Source of the DNA: Bernardetia sp. ABR2-2B
GTDB taxonomy: Bacteria; Bacteroidota; Bacteroidia; Cytophagales; Bernardetiaceae
DNA length: 64,000 nt
NCBI RefSeq assembly: GCF_037126435.1
Contig: NZ_CP147020.1
Span: 248,001-312,000, forward strand
Direction of reading: 5' to 3'
Part shown: positions 9,273 through 17,524 of the stretch, piece by piece
Numbering within the stretch: the first letter of the stretch is position 1
Layout of the letters: the number at the start of each line of letters is the position of its first letter
The notes under the pieces: model-generated
Seen by the model: only the letters and a program-made list of their open reading frames with translations
Databases searched by the model: none
Told to the model about the DNA's origin: nothing
Position numbers and translations under genes: made by a program

Positions 9273-10259
9273 TTGAAAATCATCTTTTCGCCCTCTCATT
9301 ATCCATTTTTTAACCTCGCTTTAGAGGAATATTTATCTAACTTCACAAACAAAGAAAGTGAGTATTTGCTTTTTTATAGAAATGAACCCTCTTTGGTAAT
9401 GGGAAAAAACCAAAATGCTTGGGAAGAAATGAATTATAATTATTTACAATCTCAAAATATTTTTCTTTCTCGTCGTATTTCGGGTGGTGGAACGGTTTAT
9501 CACGATTTGAATAATCTGAATTTTAGTTATATAAAACCACTTGATACAAAATTGGTCGCTAATTACGATTCACTTTTAATTCCTATTGTAGAGTTTTTGA
9601 AAACGCTAAGTTTGGAAGCAAATATAGGTCAGCGTTCGGATATTTGGCTAAAAAACAGCAAAGGAGAAAAACGAAAAATTACAGGAACAGCTCAATACAC
9701 TAATAAGAATCGTTTTATTACACACGGAACACTTCTTTTCGATACAAACTTGGAAAAGCTAGAAAAAGCTATAACAATTCCTACAAACATAGAAGTTAGT
9801 TCAAAAAGTCTCAAATCAGTTCGAAGTAAAGTAATTAATATCAAAGAAGCTTTAGAAAATAAGGATTCTGAACCTATCTTGACCATAGAGCATTTTGAAG
9901 AAAAATTAGCTCATTTTATTTTGTTGTATTTTAATAAACCTGTTCACATACACGCACTTACACAAGAAGAAGTAAAGCAAATAGAGAAACTAGCGACAGA
10001 GAAATATAAATCCTTTGAATGGGTTTGGGGGCGTTCACCAGCGAGTGAAATTATTAGAAAAGTTAATTTCAAAAATCAAGAATATTCTATCAAAATAAAA
10101 TTAAATAGAGGCGCAACTATTCAAGAAATTAGTACGGCAGATGAGTTTTTAAATACTCAGTTACAAAATTTAGTAGATAGAATCTATAAAAGAGAAAGTT
10201 TGGAAGAAATTCTTTTACCAATTGGATTTGAAGAAGGAGATTTAAAATTTTGGTTTTGA
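9273..10259 (+). CDS. lplA: Lipoate-protein ligase A
   Basis: This 328-residue enzyme activates lipoate with ATP and attaches it to lipoyl domains of 2-oxo acid dehydrogenase E2 and glycine-cleavage H proteins. Family hallmarks are YRNEPSLVMGKNQNAW, the glycine-rich SRRISGGGTVYHD, RKITGTAQ containing the conserved ligase Lys, and THGTLLFD. A C-terminal accessory domain is present (about residues 245-328), as in E. coli LplA. The only start that keeps the conserved N-terminus (SPSHYPFFNLALEEYL) is a TTG at 9273; the next Met lies inside the first conserved block. It is downstream of NAT and in the same region as the fused E1, whose E2 partner needs lipoylation. Confidence 0.93.
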   Translation: MKIIFSPSHYPFFNLALEEYLSNFTNKESEYLLFYRNEPSLVMGKNQNAWEEMNYNYLQSQNIFLSRRISGGGTVYHDLNNLNFSYIKPLDTKLVANYDSLLIPIVEFLKTLSLEANIGQRSDIWLKNSKGEKRKITGTAQYTNKNRFITHGTLLFDTNLEKLEKAITIPTNIEVSSKSLKSVRSKVINIKEALENKDSEPILTIEHFEEKLAHFILLYFNKPVHIHALTQEEVKQIEKLATEKYKSFEWVWGRSPASEIIRKVNFKNQEYSIKIKLNRGATIQEISTADEFLNTQLQNLVDRIYKRESLEEILLPIGFEEGDLKFWF

Positions 10260-10463
10260 TGTATTTTGTACTTCATTCTTTAAAGCAAATTCAAAACTTT
10301 TTGGCAAACCTATCGTTTTAAAAAAAATATTAGTCAAGACAAAATTTGAATACAAAAATAAAATAAGCTAAACACAGCATTTTAAACAAGAATTTTTGTA
10401 TTTTTACTTCTAACTAAAAAAATAGCAAATCAATTATAAAGAACTAACTAAAATACCTATTCG

Positions 10464-10799
10464 ATGAAAGACATGATGAAAATGTTTGGCAAAGTAAAAG
10501 AAATGCAGTCCAAACTACAAGAAGTACAAGAGCAACTCGTAAACATTACCGCCGAAGGAGAAGCAGGTGGTGGAATGGTAAAGGCAGTTGCCAACGGAAA
10601 AAAACAAGTGATTAAATTAGATATTGACCCAGATATTATAAAATCTGATGATAAAGAAATGTTACAAGATTTAATAGTTGCTGCCGTAAATAAAGCATTA
10701 GAAGGAGCAGAAGAAAAAAGCAAAGAGCATATGCAAAAAAGCACAGAAGGAATGATGCCTAATATTCCAGGAATGGATTTGGGTGGAATGGGAATGTAA
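10464..10799 (+). CDS. YbaB/EbfC-family nucleoid-associated protein
   Basis: This 111-residue protein is Met/Lys-rich at the N-terminus (KDMMKMFGKVKEMQSKL), with the conserved central block GGGMVKAVANGKKQV and the helix DLIVAAVNKALEGAEEK. It ends in a Gly/Met-rich tail. YbaB/EbfC proteins are small DNA-binding dimers often linked with dnaX-recR, but those genes are not adjacent here. The length and domain order are normal. A strong bidirectional terminator lies downstream. Confidence 0.93.
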   Translation: MKDMMKMFGKVKEMQSKLQEVQEQLVNITAEGEAGGGMVKAVANGKKQVIKLDIDPDIIKSDDKEMLQDLIVAAVNKALEGAEEKSKEHMQKSTEGMMPNIPGMDLGGMGM

Positions 10800-10805
10800 A
10801 ACTTC

Positions 10806-10843
10806 CACCTCGTTGACGGTCTTGACCTCAACGACGGTTTAAA
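10806..10843 (+). repeat. Dispersed CGTTGA/TCAACG hairpin repeat (copy 1)
   Basis: The element CCTCGTTGACGGT...GACCTCAACGACGGTT forms a small stem (CGTTGA with TCAACG). Related copies lie at 14640-14675, 14713-14732 and 30321-30380. All are intergenic. Confidence 0.6.
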
Positions 10844-10940
10844 TATTTAAGAAAAAAGGAGAAGTGAGCAGGGCAGGGATGTCATTCATTGACGGGCTTG
10901 TACCTGTGTTTTCTCTCCTTAATTATTTAGATATAAAAAA

Positions 10941-10976
10941 GCCAATTTTGAAAATGTTTCAAAATTGGCTTTTTGT
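10941..10976. terminator. Bidirectional terminator
   Basis: A perfect 13-bp stem (GCCAATTTTGAAA / TTTCAAAATTGGC) is flanked by an A-run on the left and a T-run on the right. It serves both the YbaB gene (+) and the GNAT-nitrilase gene (-), which converge here. Confidence 0.85.
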
Positions 10977-11000
10977 TGTTTCATTTACTACAAACTACAA

Positions 11001-12569
11001 TTATTTAGTTTCTTTTTTATCCTTCCACTTCAAAGAATAAATATCTTTTCTACGGTCTTTAAGATTTCTTACGCTTCCATGGTTATGTAATTCTTTCAAT
11101 AAATCAAGATTCACATCTGCAATCATTGTCATTTCTGAATTTGGTGTTGCTTCTGCAATAATAGCATTATTAGGAAAAGAATAATCTGAAGGCGAAAAAA
11201 CAGCCGATTGTGCATACTGAATATCCATATTTTTTACCTTTGGAAGGTTACCCACACTACCAGCAATTGCTACATAACATTCATTCTCAACAGCACGAGC
11301 CTGTGAACATACACGCACACGCATATAACCATTCTGCATATCGGTAGAAAAAGGAACAAATAAAAGCTGCATTCCTTCATCAGCCATCATACGAGAAAGC
11401 TCTGGAAACTCTGAATCATAACAAATCAGAATACCAATTTTGGCAACATCAGTTTCAAAGACTTTTACTTTATTTCCTCCTGTCATTCCATAATCATCTA
11501 CTTCACTCGGTGTAATATGTATTTTGTACTGAACATCCCAAGTTCCATCACGACGACACAAATAAGAAACATTATAAAGTTTACCATTTTCTAACAAAGG
11601 CAAACTACCACCAATAATATTTACATTATACGAAACAGCATAACCTACTAATTTGTCTCTTACTTCTTCTGTATATTCTGCTAGTTTTCTGATGGCTTTG
11701 GCTGTATCTTCCTCATTAAATTCTGCCATCAAAGGGACATTAAAGAACTCTGGAAACAAAACAAAATCAGCACGATATGAACTAAGCGCATCTACAAAAA
11801 ACTCTACATTCTCAAAAAATGATTCTACAGATTTTACATTACGCATCTGCCATTGCACCACACCGATACGAATTACCTCTTTAGGTTGATTAACAAGAAC
11901 AGGTTTTTCTTCATAATAAATATTATCCCACTTCAAGAGACTTGCATACGCTTCCGACTCAAAATCATCTGGCATATAGTTACGCAATACTTTCTTTACG
12001 TGAAAACCATTACTGAGCTGAAATGTCAAAACTGGGTCATAGATTTCTTTTTGCCTTACTTTCTCTATGTATTGTCTAGGTGTTACTTCATCAGAATATT
12101 TACTAAAATTTGGCATACGACCACCAGCAACAATACCTTTCAAATTCAAGTTCTCACAAAGCTCCTTACGAGCATCGTACAAACGCCTTCCCAAACGCAT
12201 ATTTCTGCTATTTGGATTTACGCTTACCTCTATTCCATAAAGAATATCACCATCTCCATCGTGATTGACAAAATTATCTTTTACAATATCGTAGTAGGTA
12301 TGATTATCTCCATATTTTGCATAATCAATAGCCATACTTAGTGCATAGGCTACTACTTTTCCTTTGTCTTCTATACATATTTGTCCTTCTGGGAAAATTT
12401 CAAGTAGTTTTGTTACGTCTTTCTTTGTCCATGCTTGGTCTTTTGAATAAATTAGCTTTGAAATCTCTTCAATATCCTCTGCATCTGTGGGCAAAACGGT
12501 ACGCAGTTTTAATACGTGTTCTGATTCTGATGAAGGAGTAATAAGTTTTTCGGAATTATCTATTGCCAT
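11001..12569 (-). CDS. GNAT acetyltransferase / carbon-nitrogen hydrolase fusion
   Basis: This 522-residue two-domain protein has a GNAT N-acetyltransferase domain at about residues 15-215 (with NSRNMRLGRRLYDARKELC as the acetyl-CoA loop) and a nitrilase-superfamily carbon-nitrogen hydrolase at about 230-505. The hydrolase triad is visible: Glu in LFPEFFNVP, Lys in YKIHITPSE and Cys in ILICYDSEFPE. The family hydrolyses amides or nitriles, or repairs metabolites. The same fusion occurs in many bacteria (YhcX-like), but its substrate is not established to my knowledge. It is a single gene, convergent with YbaB and divergent from the MutS-like gene. Confidence 0.92.
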   Translation of the reverse strand: MAIDNSEKLITPSSESEHVLKLRTVLPTDAEDIEEISKLIYSKDQAWTKKDVTKLLEIFPEGQICIEDKGKVVAYALSMAIDYAKYGDNHTYYDIVKDNFVNHDGDGDILYGIEVSVNPNSRNMRLGRRLYDARKELCENLNLKGIVAGGRMPNFSKYSDEVTPRQYIEKVRQKEIYDPVLTFQLSNGFHVKKVLRNYMPDDFESEAYASLLKWDNIYYEEKPVLVNQPKEVIRIGVVQWQMRNVKSVESFFENVEFFVDALSSYRADFVLFPEFFNVPLMAEFNEEDTAKAIRKLAEYTEEVRDKLVGYAVSYNVNIIGGSLPLLENGKLYNVSYLCRRDGTWDVQYKIHITPSEVDDYGMTGGNKVKVFETDVAKIGILICYDSEFPELSRMMADEGMQLLFVPFSTDMQNGYMRVRVCSQARAVENECYVAIAGSVGNLPKVKNMDIQYAQSAVFSPSDYSFPNNAIIAEATPNSEMTMIADVNLDLLKELHNHGSVRNLKDRRKDIYSLKWKDKKETK

Positions 12570-12660
12570 AAAGGTTTTAAAAAATAAATGTTGAATTAAA
12601 AATAGTATCTAATTAATTGCGTAATTAACGCTTTTTTGAAGTGTGTGTGTATAGTATTGT

Positions 12661-12668
12661 GTATATTT
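12661..12668 (+). promoter_or_regulatory. Candidate -7 box for the MutS-like gene
   Basis: TATATTTG matches TAnnTTTG. A TTTTTTG tract lies about 23 bp upstream, slightly more than the usual 19-21. It sits in the 236-bp divergent gap between the nitrilase and MutS-like genes, about 140 bp before the ATG. Confidence 0.4.
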
Positions 12669-12805
12669 GCAATCTTTAAAATCAATATACAAGATTTGTA
12701 ATGCTTTCCTAAAGCATTCAATAAAACACGCAAAAATAAGCTATTTTAGATTAAAAATGTTTTATTTTTACGTATCAAAACCAAAAATCACTCATAATTT
12801 AAAAG

Positions 12806-14629
12806 ATGTATCAATCTTACCTTTCAGAAGCTAATCAAGCCTTTTCAAAATTCAAAAATCAATCTCGTCTGATTGCTACTATTCGCCTTATTTATTTTTT
12901 TGCTGCGCTAGTAGTGCTATATTTCCTCCTACCAAAAGGTTGGCAAATAGTAACAGGAGTTAGTTTTTTACTGTTTTTTGGTTTTATTTTTTTAGTAAAA
13001 CTCTATCAAAAATCTGAACAGAAAAGAAATTATTGGAATAATAGAATCAAACTTTTAGAAACTGAAAACGAAAGGTTAGACTATAATTTTGAAAAACTTG
13101 ATGATGGGATGGAATTTTATGACCCACTTCACGCCTATATCAAAGATTTGGATATTTTCGGACAGACAAGCCTTTTTTCTTATATTTCAAGAACAAATAC
13201 AAGCGTAGGAAGAAGTTTTTTGGCGAATTGGCTTTCAGAAAAAACAGATGAAAAAACAATTCTTCGACGACAAGAAATAACACAAGAACTCGCAAAAGAT
13301 GATAAAGAAAGCACAGAATTACGCCTCCATCTACAAACGACTGCACACCTAAGCGAAGAAACGACAAAAGAATACGCTCAACTCAAAAAATGGCTACAAA
13401 CAGAAGATACATTTTTAGAAAACAAATTTCTGAATATTATTCGCTTTGTATTACCAATTCTGACGGTAGGAAGTTGGATTGCTACGTTTATGGGATTTGT
13501 TACTTATATTTTGCCTGTTTTTCTTTCTTTGACTCAACTTGGTATTGTGGGTAGTTTGTTTCCAAAACTTCAAATGACTTATGATACCGTAGGAAAAAAT
13601 ATTCCCTTTCTTCAAAAATATGCTGCTCTGTGGGAAATCATAGAACAAGCAACTTTCAGAAAGCAAGAAACCAAAACGCTACAAAGTAAGCTAAACGGAA
13701 GTTCGAAGGCAGCCCAAGAACTAGCCAAAACACTAGAACTTTTTGAATATCGTATGAATGGTGTTGCTTTCATGTTTTTGAATGGAATGTTTTTGTGGGA
13801 TGTTCATTTTGCTATAAAATTAGAAAAATGGAGAAAAGAACATAAACTCAATACGCCAAAATGGGTAGAAACATTAGCCGAATTTGAGGCTCTTTTTAGT
13901 TTTGCATCGTTTTCATTCAATCATAAAGAGTATATTTTCCCTACTATTTCAGTTTCTATTAAAAACCAAAACACAGCAGAAACAAAGAATACAGAAAATG
14001 CTTTTGAGATAATAGAAATGGCACACCCACTTTTAAAACAAGAAGTAAGAGTTCCGAATGATTTTACAGCTAAGAATATAAGAGAAATTGCGCTTATTAC
14101 AGGCTCAAATATGGCTGGAAAGAGTACATTTTTGAGAGCGTTGGGAATAAATATGGTTTTGGCGTGTGCTGGTGCGCCTGTGTGTGCCACAAAATTTGAT
14201 TTCGTTCCGATGCTAATTAGTAGTAGTATGCGTATTATTGACTCCTTAGAAAAAGGGGAATCTTCATTTTTTGCAGAACTCAAAAGGCTAAAACAAATCT
14301 TAGATATTTTAGAAGAAGCAGAAAAACGAGGTGAGTATAATATGATTCTGTTAGATGAGATTTTGAGAGGAACAAACTCAAAAGACCGTTATTTGGGTTC
14401 GGTTGCCATTATGAAGCAGCTTCTGAAACTTCCTGCTACGGCATTTATTGCTTCTCACGATGTAGAGCTTTCAAAATTGGAAGAGCAGTTTCCAGAACAA
14501 ATTACTAATTATGCCTTTGAAGTAGAAAATCAAGATACAGGACTACATTATCCTTACAAAATAAAAAAAGGTGTTTGTCAGAACACAAATGCCGTATTCT
14601 TGATGCAAAAAATGGGAATTGAAATGTAA
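12806..14629 (+). CDS. MutS-like ATPase with N-terminal membrane segments
   Basis: This 607-residue protein carries a C-terminal MutS ATPase domain. The Walker A is TGSNMAGKSTFLRALG (near residue 432) and the Walker B is MILLDEILRGTNSKD (near 512), followed by TAFIASHD. It lacks the mismatch-recognition domain of MutS1. It has hydrophobic segments near residues 23-64 and 205-255, so it is probably membrane-bound. This architecture recurs in Bacteroidota as an uncharacterised MutS branch. A role in canonical mismatch repair is unlikely, and DNA handling at the membrane is only a guess. The downstream SprT-like and SSB-tip genes are on the same strand, separated by a 108-bp repeat-containing gap. 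Confidence 0.85.
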   Translation: MYQSYLSEANQAFSKFKNQSRLIATIRLIYFFAALVVLYFLLPKGWQIVTGVSFLLFFGFIFLVKLYQKSEQKRNYWNNRIKLLETENERLDYNFEKLDDGMEFYDPLHAYIKDLDIFGQTSLFSYISRTNTSVGRSFLANWLSEKTDEKTILRRQEITQELAKDDKESTELRLHLQTTAHLSEETTKEYAQLKKWLQTEDTFLENKFLNIIRFVLPILTVGSWIATFMGFVTYILPVFLSLTQLGIVGSLFPKLQMTYDTVGKNIPFLQKYAALWEIIEQATFRKQETKTLQSKLNGSSKAAQELAKTLELFEYRMNGVAFMFLNGMFLWDVHFAIKLEKWRKEHKLNTPKWVETLAEFEALFSFASFSFNHKEYIFPTISVSIKNQNTAETKNTENAFEIIEMAHPLLKQEVRVPNDFTAKNIREIALITGSNMAGKSTFLRALGINMVLACAGAPVCATKFDFVPMLISSSMRIIDSLEKGESSFFAELKRLKQILDILEEAEKRGEYNMILLDEILRGTNSKDRYLGSVAIMKQLLKLPATAFIASHDVELSKLEEQFPEQITNYAFEVENQDTGLHYPYKIKKGVCQNTNAVFLMQKMGIEM

Positions 14630-14639
14630 ATATAAAAAT

Positions 14640-14732
14640 CCTCGTTGACGGTTCATTTGACCTCAACGACGGTTAAGATAGCAAGATTTTTTTTCAACCA
14701 ACGAGCTTAAAAGCCTCGTTGAGGATTTAACG
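14640..14732 (+). repeat. Dispersed CGTTGA/TCAACG repeats (copies 2 and 3)
   Basis: Positions 14640-14675 repeat the element at 10806-10843 with a slightly different loop. Positions 14713-14732 hold a half-copy (CCTCGTTGAGGATTTAA) also seen at 30321-30338. They fill the gap between the MutS-like and SprT-like genes. Confidence 0.6.
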
Positions 14733-14737
14733 TAACT

Positions 14738-15496
14738 ATGAAACTTCTAACTTACCATTATTCAAGAGAAGAAATTAAAAAACGTTTTGAGAAAATCCGT
14801 CAGCAAGTTTTTGTTCACTCAAAACAAATAAAGACGGATGATTTTAAGGTAGTTTCTAATGAAGATGTGAAGTTGGTTTTTAGTATGTATGATACTTACT
14901 TTTTTGATAATTACTTTAACGAAAACAAAGTAATTGATAGAATGGCTTTTGATTGGTCTAAAAAAATGACTTCGGCAGGTGGGAAGCTAATGTATTATAA
15001 GGTTACAAAGCAAAATCCGATTCAGTTTAGAATGCGTATTTCGGCGTATCTGATTTTTAATTCTTTCAAAAGCAATGCTACCCAAACGCTAAATATAGCA
15101 GGTTTTGAGGTCAGTAATCGTTTAGAGGCTATGATGCACGTCATCGAACACGAAATTATCCACTTGATAGAGTTTTTGGCTTTCAATGATTCTAGTTGCA
15201 AAAAAGATAATTTTAAAAAACTAGCTAATTCTATTTTCGGACACACAGCTTTTACACATCAACTCCTGACAGGAAGAATGGAAGCTCTAAAAGAATATGA
15301 TTTGAGAGTAGGAGACTGGGTAAGTTTTTCGTTTGACGGAAGAAAACACAAAGGCATCATCCACAGAATCACGAAACGAGCTACTGTAATGGCACTAGAT
15401 AAAAATGGAGAGTATAAAGACAATAAAGGAAACCGATTCAAAAAATATTATATTTTACTGAAATATCTGAATAAATTAGAGGAAAAACCAGTTTGA
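14738..15496 (+). CDS. SprT-like zinc metalloprotein
   Basis: This 252-residue protein has a zincin motif, IEHEIIHLIEF (HExxH near residue 138), with downstream FGHTAFTHQL that could give the third ligand. The order of elements (an N-terminal KMTSAGGKLMYY, then HExxH) resembles SprT/SPRTN-like domains, whose eukaryotic members cut DNA-protein crosslinks. The C-terminal 60 residues (LRVGDWVSFSFDGRKHKGI...ATVMA) look like a small beta-barrel/KOW-like domain. Its neighbours are the MutS-like ATPase upstream and the SSB-tip protein 45 bp downstream. The assignment to the SprT-like group is by motif and layout; substrate and activity are untested. Confidence 0.72.
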   Translation: MKLLTYHYSREEIKKRFEKIRQQVFVHSKQIKTDDFKVVSNEDVKLVFSMYDTYFFDNYFNENKVIDRMAFDWSKKMTSAGGKLMYYKVTKQNPIQFRMRISAYLIFNSFKSNATQTLNIAGFEVSNRLEAMMHVIEHEIIHLIEFLAFNDSSCKKDNFKKLANSIFGHTAFTHQLLTGRMEALKEYDLRVGDWVSFSFDGRKHKGIIHRITKRATVMALDKNGEYKDNKGNRFKKYYILLKYLNKLEEKPV

Positions 15497-15541
15497 GTTA
15501 GTGTTATATTTTGAAAATCAAAGTTATTATTTATAAAAATT

Positions 15542-16063
15542 ATGCAGCAATATATAAATCAGTTGGTAGAAGATCTAGACGAAAAGTCACAAACAAAAAT
15601 TGAAGCTCCTGATTATACATTACTCAATCCAGACCATCCAGCTATTGAATATGGCTTAGATTATTTGGTAGCGTGGGAATGTGCGCCAGACCTTACCTAC
15701 TCTGAAGTATTTGAGATTCCAAACGAGGCTTTTCCTCCAGCAAAAATGCTCAATGATAAACAAGCAAAACAAGTATTTGATGCTATTGTTAATCTTTTGA
15801 GAGTCAATAATATAGAATTGAGCTTACCAGAATGTTTGCCTTCTTTCTTAGTTTTATACCGTGAATTGAGAAGAGAGTGGAAAGAAGGTAGCATCAGAAT
15901 TATGCCAGATGATGATGGAAGAACACATATAGATTTTTGTCATTACAACGGAAAAACCTGTCCTTGGGGAATGGATTTTTGTACTTGCAAAGATGAAGAT
16001 TGGTATAATGAAGATTATGATATAGATAACTTTTCTACAAATGACGAAGATTTGCCCTTTTAA
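15542..16063 (+). CDS. Uncharacterised acidic protein with Cys motif and SSB-like C-terminal tip
   Basis: This 173-residue protein belongs to no family I recognise. The first two thirds look globular. A cysteine cluster follows near residues 139-156 (FCHYNGKTCPWGMDFCTC), which could bind metal. The last 20 residues are very acidic and end in NDEDLPF. That ending matches the SSB C-terminal tip (D-D/E-D-I/L-P-F), through which SSB recruits repair and replication proteins, although no OB fold is apparent here. It is 45 bp after the SprT-like gene and 20 bp before purine nucleoside phosphorylase, on the same strand. The tip suggests a link to SSB-partner proteins but is not proof of one. Confidence 0.8.
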   Translation: MQQYINQLVEDLDEKSQTKIEAPDYTLLNPDHPAIEYGLDYLVAWECAPDLTYSEVFEIPNEAFPPAKMLNDKQAKQVFDAIVNLLRVNNIELSLPECLPSFLVLYRELRREWKEGSIRIMPDDDGRTHIDFCHYNGKTCPWGMDFCTCKDEDWYNEDYDIDNFSTNDEDLPF

Positions 16064-16083
16064 AAAAATAACACTATAAGTAA

Positions 16084-16911
16084 ATGGAAATGGAATTCGA
16101 AAAACTCAATGAAGCTCTTACTTTTATTCGTTCTTTTTATAAAGACAAACCAAAAGTAGGAATTATTTTAGGAACTGGCTTGGGAGCATTGGTAGATGAA
16201 GTAGAAATTGAACTAACTATTTCTTACCAAGATATTCCACATTTTCCACTCTCAACGGTAGAGAGCCACGCAGGAAAACTTATTTTTGGAAAACTCTCTG
16301 GTCAGAATGTAATTGTGATGCAAGGACGTTTCCATTATTATGAAGGTTATTCGATGCAGCAAATTGTATTTCCTGTGCGTGTCTTGAAAATGCTAGGAAT
16401 TGATTATTTATTTGTTTCAAATGCTTCTGGTGCTTTGAATCCTGAATACAAATTGAGTGAACTGATGGTTTTGGAAGACCATATCAATCTTTTACCTGAA
16501 AACCCTTTGGTTGGTAAGAATATAAATGAACTCGGTATTCGTTTTCCAGATATGTTTGAACCGTATTGCAACAAACTTATTCAGTTAGCAAGTGAAATCA
16601 TACAGCAAAATCATAATATAGAGTTTCACAAAGGAGTGTATGTCAGCGTTTCGGGTCCTAATCTTGAAACAAGAGCAGAATACCGTTATCTAAGAACCAT
16701 AGGCGCAGATGCTGTCGGAATGTCGACGGTGCCAGAAGTGATTGCAGCCGTGCATATGAATCTACCAGTTTTTGCTGTTTCTGTTCTGACAGATTTGTGT
16801 CAGCCAGAGAATGTAAAGCCAATTACGCTAGAGGAAGTATTAGCTGCTGCTGCCGAAGCCGAACCCAAAATGGCTTTTTTATTTAAGGAAATGATTAAGA
16901 AATTGGATTAA
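16084..16911 (+). CDS. Purine nucleoside phosphorylase (trimeric type I)
   Basis: This 275-residue enzyme cleaves (deoxy)inosine or guanosine with phosphate to base plus ribose-1-phosphate in purine salvage. Type-I PNP signatures are present: GIILGTGLGALVDEVE (phosphate-binding Gly loop), STVESHAGKLIFGKL, MQGRFHYYEGYSM, VSNASGALNP and VSGPNLETRAEYRYLR followed by GADAVGMSTVPE. The length is normal. It starts at ATG 16084, with a second Met two codons on. It lies 20 bp after the SSB-tip gene and 9 bp before the next, so this is a probable transcription unit. Confidence 0.95.
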   Translation: MEMEFEKLNEALTFIRSFYKDKPKVGIILGTGLGALVDEVEIELTISYQDIPHFPLSTVESHAGKLIFGKLSGQNVIVMQGRFHYYEGYSMQQIVFPVRVLKMLGIDYLFVSNASGALNPEYKLSELMVLEDHINLLPENPLVGKNINELGIRFPDMFEPYCNKLIQLASEIIQQNHNIEFHKGVYVSVSGPNLETRAEYRYLRTIGADAVGMSTVPEVIAAVHMNLPVFAVSVLTDLCQPENVKPITLEEVLAAAAEAEPKMAFLFKEMIKKLD

Positions 16912-16920
16912 TTAGAAAGA

Positions 16921-17427
16921 ATGCTACAAATAAATATTTTACTCAAAAAAAAGGGGGTTAAAATAAAAAATAAAGGATTATCACAATTAGAATCTTGTTT
17001 TATATCTATCTCAGAACCAATTGAAGAAATTAGAAAAAATCTTGAATCTGATTTTTATATTGAAGGAGCTATATCCATAAAGCAAGGAAATACAGAACTG
17101 ATTGGTCTTAAAGAATGGGGTTTAATAGATCAAACTTTAAGTTATTTTTTATCAGCATTATGTGAAATAACATTTGAAAAACAAAGTGAAGTAGAGTTTT
17201 TATTTCCAGACCAACCACTCAAAATTAATTTAAAAAGTAAAGAAGGTTATATTATTTTAATGACAGAGAAAAATAAAATTACAGTAAGTTTAATGCCTTT
17301 TGTTTCAGAAATAACAGAACAATCTTTACTTTTTTTTGAAAAATTAAATTTATCTCTAAATACTCAAAGATATAACGAGGAGATAATGATGATTAAGAAA
17401 TTGAGAGATTTTTATCAACTTAATTAA
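16921..17427 (+). CDS. Hypothetical protein
   Basis: This 168-residue cytosolic protein is unrecognised. The N-terminus is Lys/Ile-rich, and there are no membrane segments or obvious catalytic motifs. A middle Glu/Lys-rich beta pattern (LIGLKEWGLIDQ, VEFLFPDQPLKINL) and a C-terminal helix (EEIMMIKKLRDFYQL) resemble small immunity- or adaptor-type proteins only superficially. It starts 9 bp after the PNP stop with an AGAAAG-like ribosome site, so it is likely co-transcribed with PNP. It ends just before the left porin duplication, whose repeat begins at 17439. Confidence 0.75.
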   Translation: MLQINILLKKKGVKIKNKGLSQLESCFISISEPIEEIRKNLESDFYIEGAISIKQGNTELIGLKEWGLIDQTLSYFLSALCEITFEKQSEVEFLFPDQPLKINLKSKEGYIILMTEKNKITVSLMPFVSEITEQSLLFFEKLNLSLNTQRYNEEIMMIKKLRDFYQLN

Positions 17428-17438
17428 TAATTTCTAAC

Positions 17439-17524
17439 ATGTAACTTTTGTAACTGACATAGGTAGATAGAAGAACTAATTTTGTTTTATTATTTATCCA
17501 GTCAGTTTATACAAAAGAGAGAGA
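17439..17524 (+). repeat. Left copy of duplicated porin promoter region
   Basis: The 86 bp before the porin pseudogene are nearly identical to 24983-25068 before the intact porin, with one obvious difference. Both contain TAATTTTG (17477-17484 here), a candidate -7 box, about 40 bp before the ATG. Confidence 0.85.

Noticed and set aside
11853-12341. 162-codon plus-strand frame inside the GNAT-nitrilase gene
   Set aside because: It overlaps a gene with strong domain evidence on the other strand and has no recognisable features.
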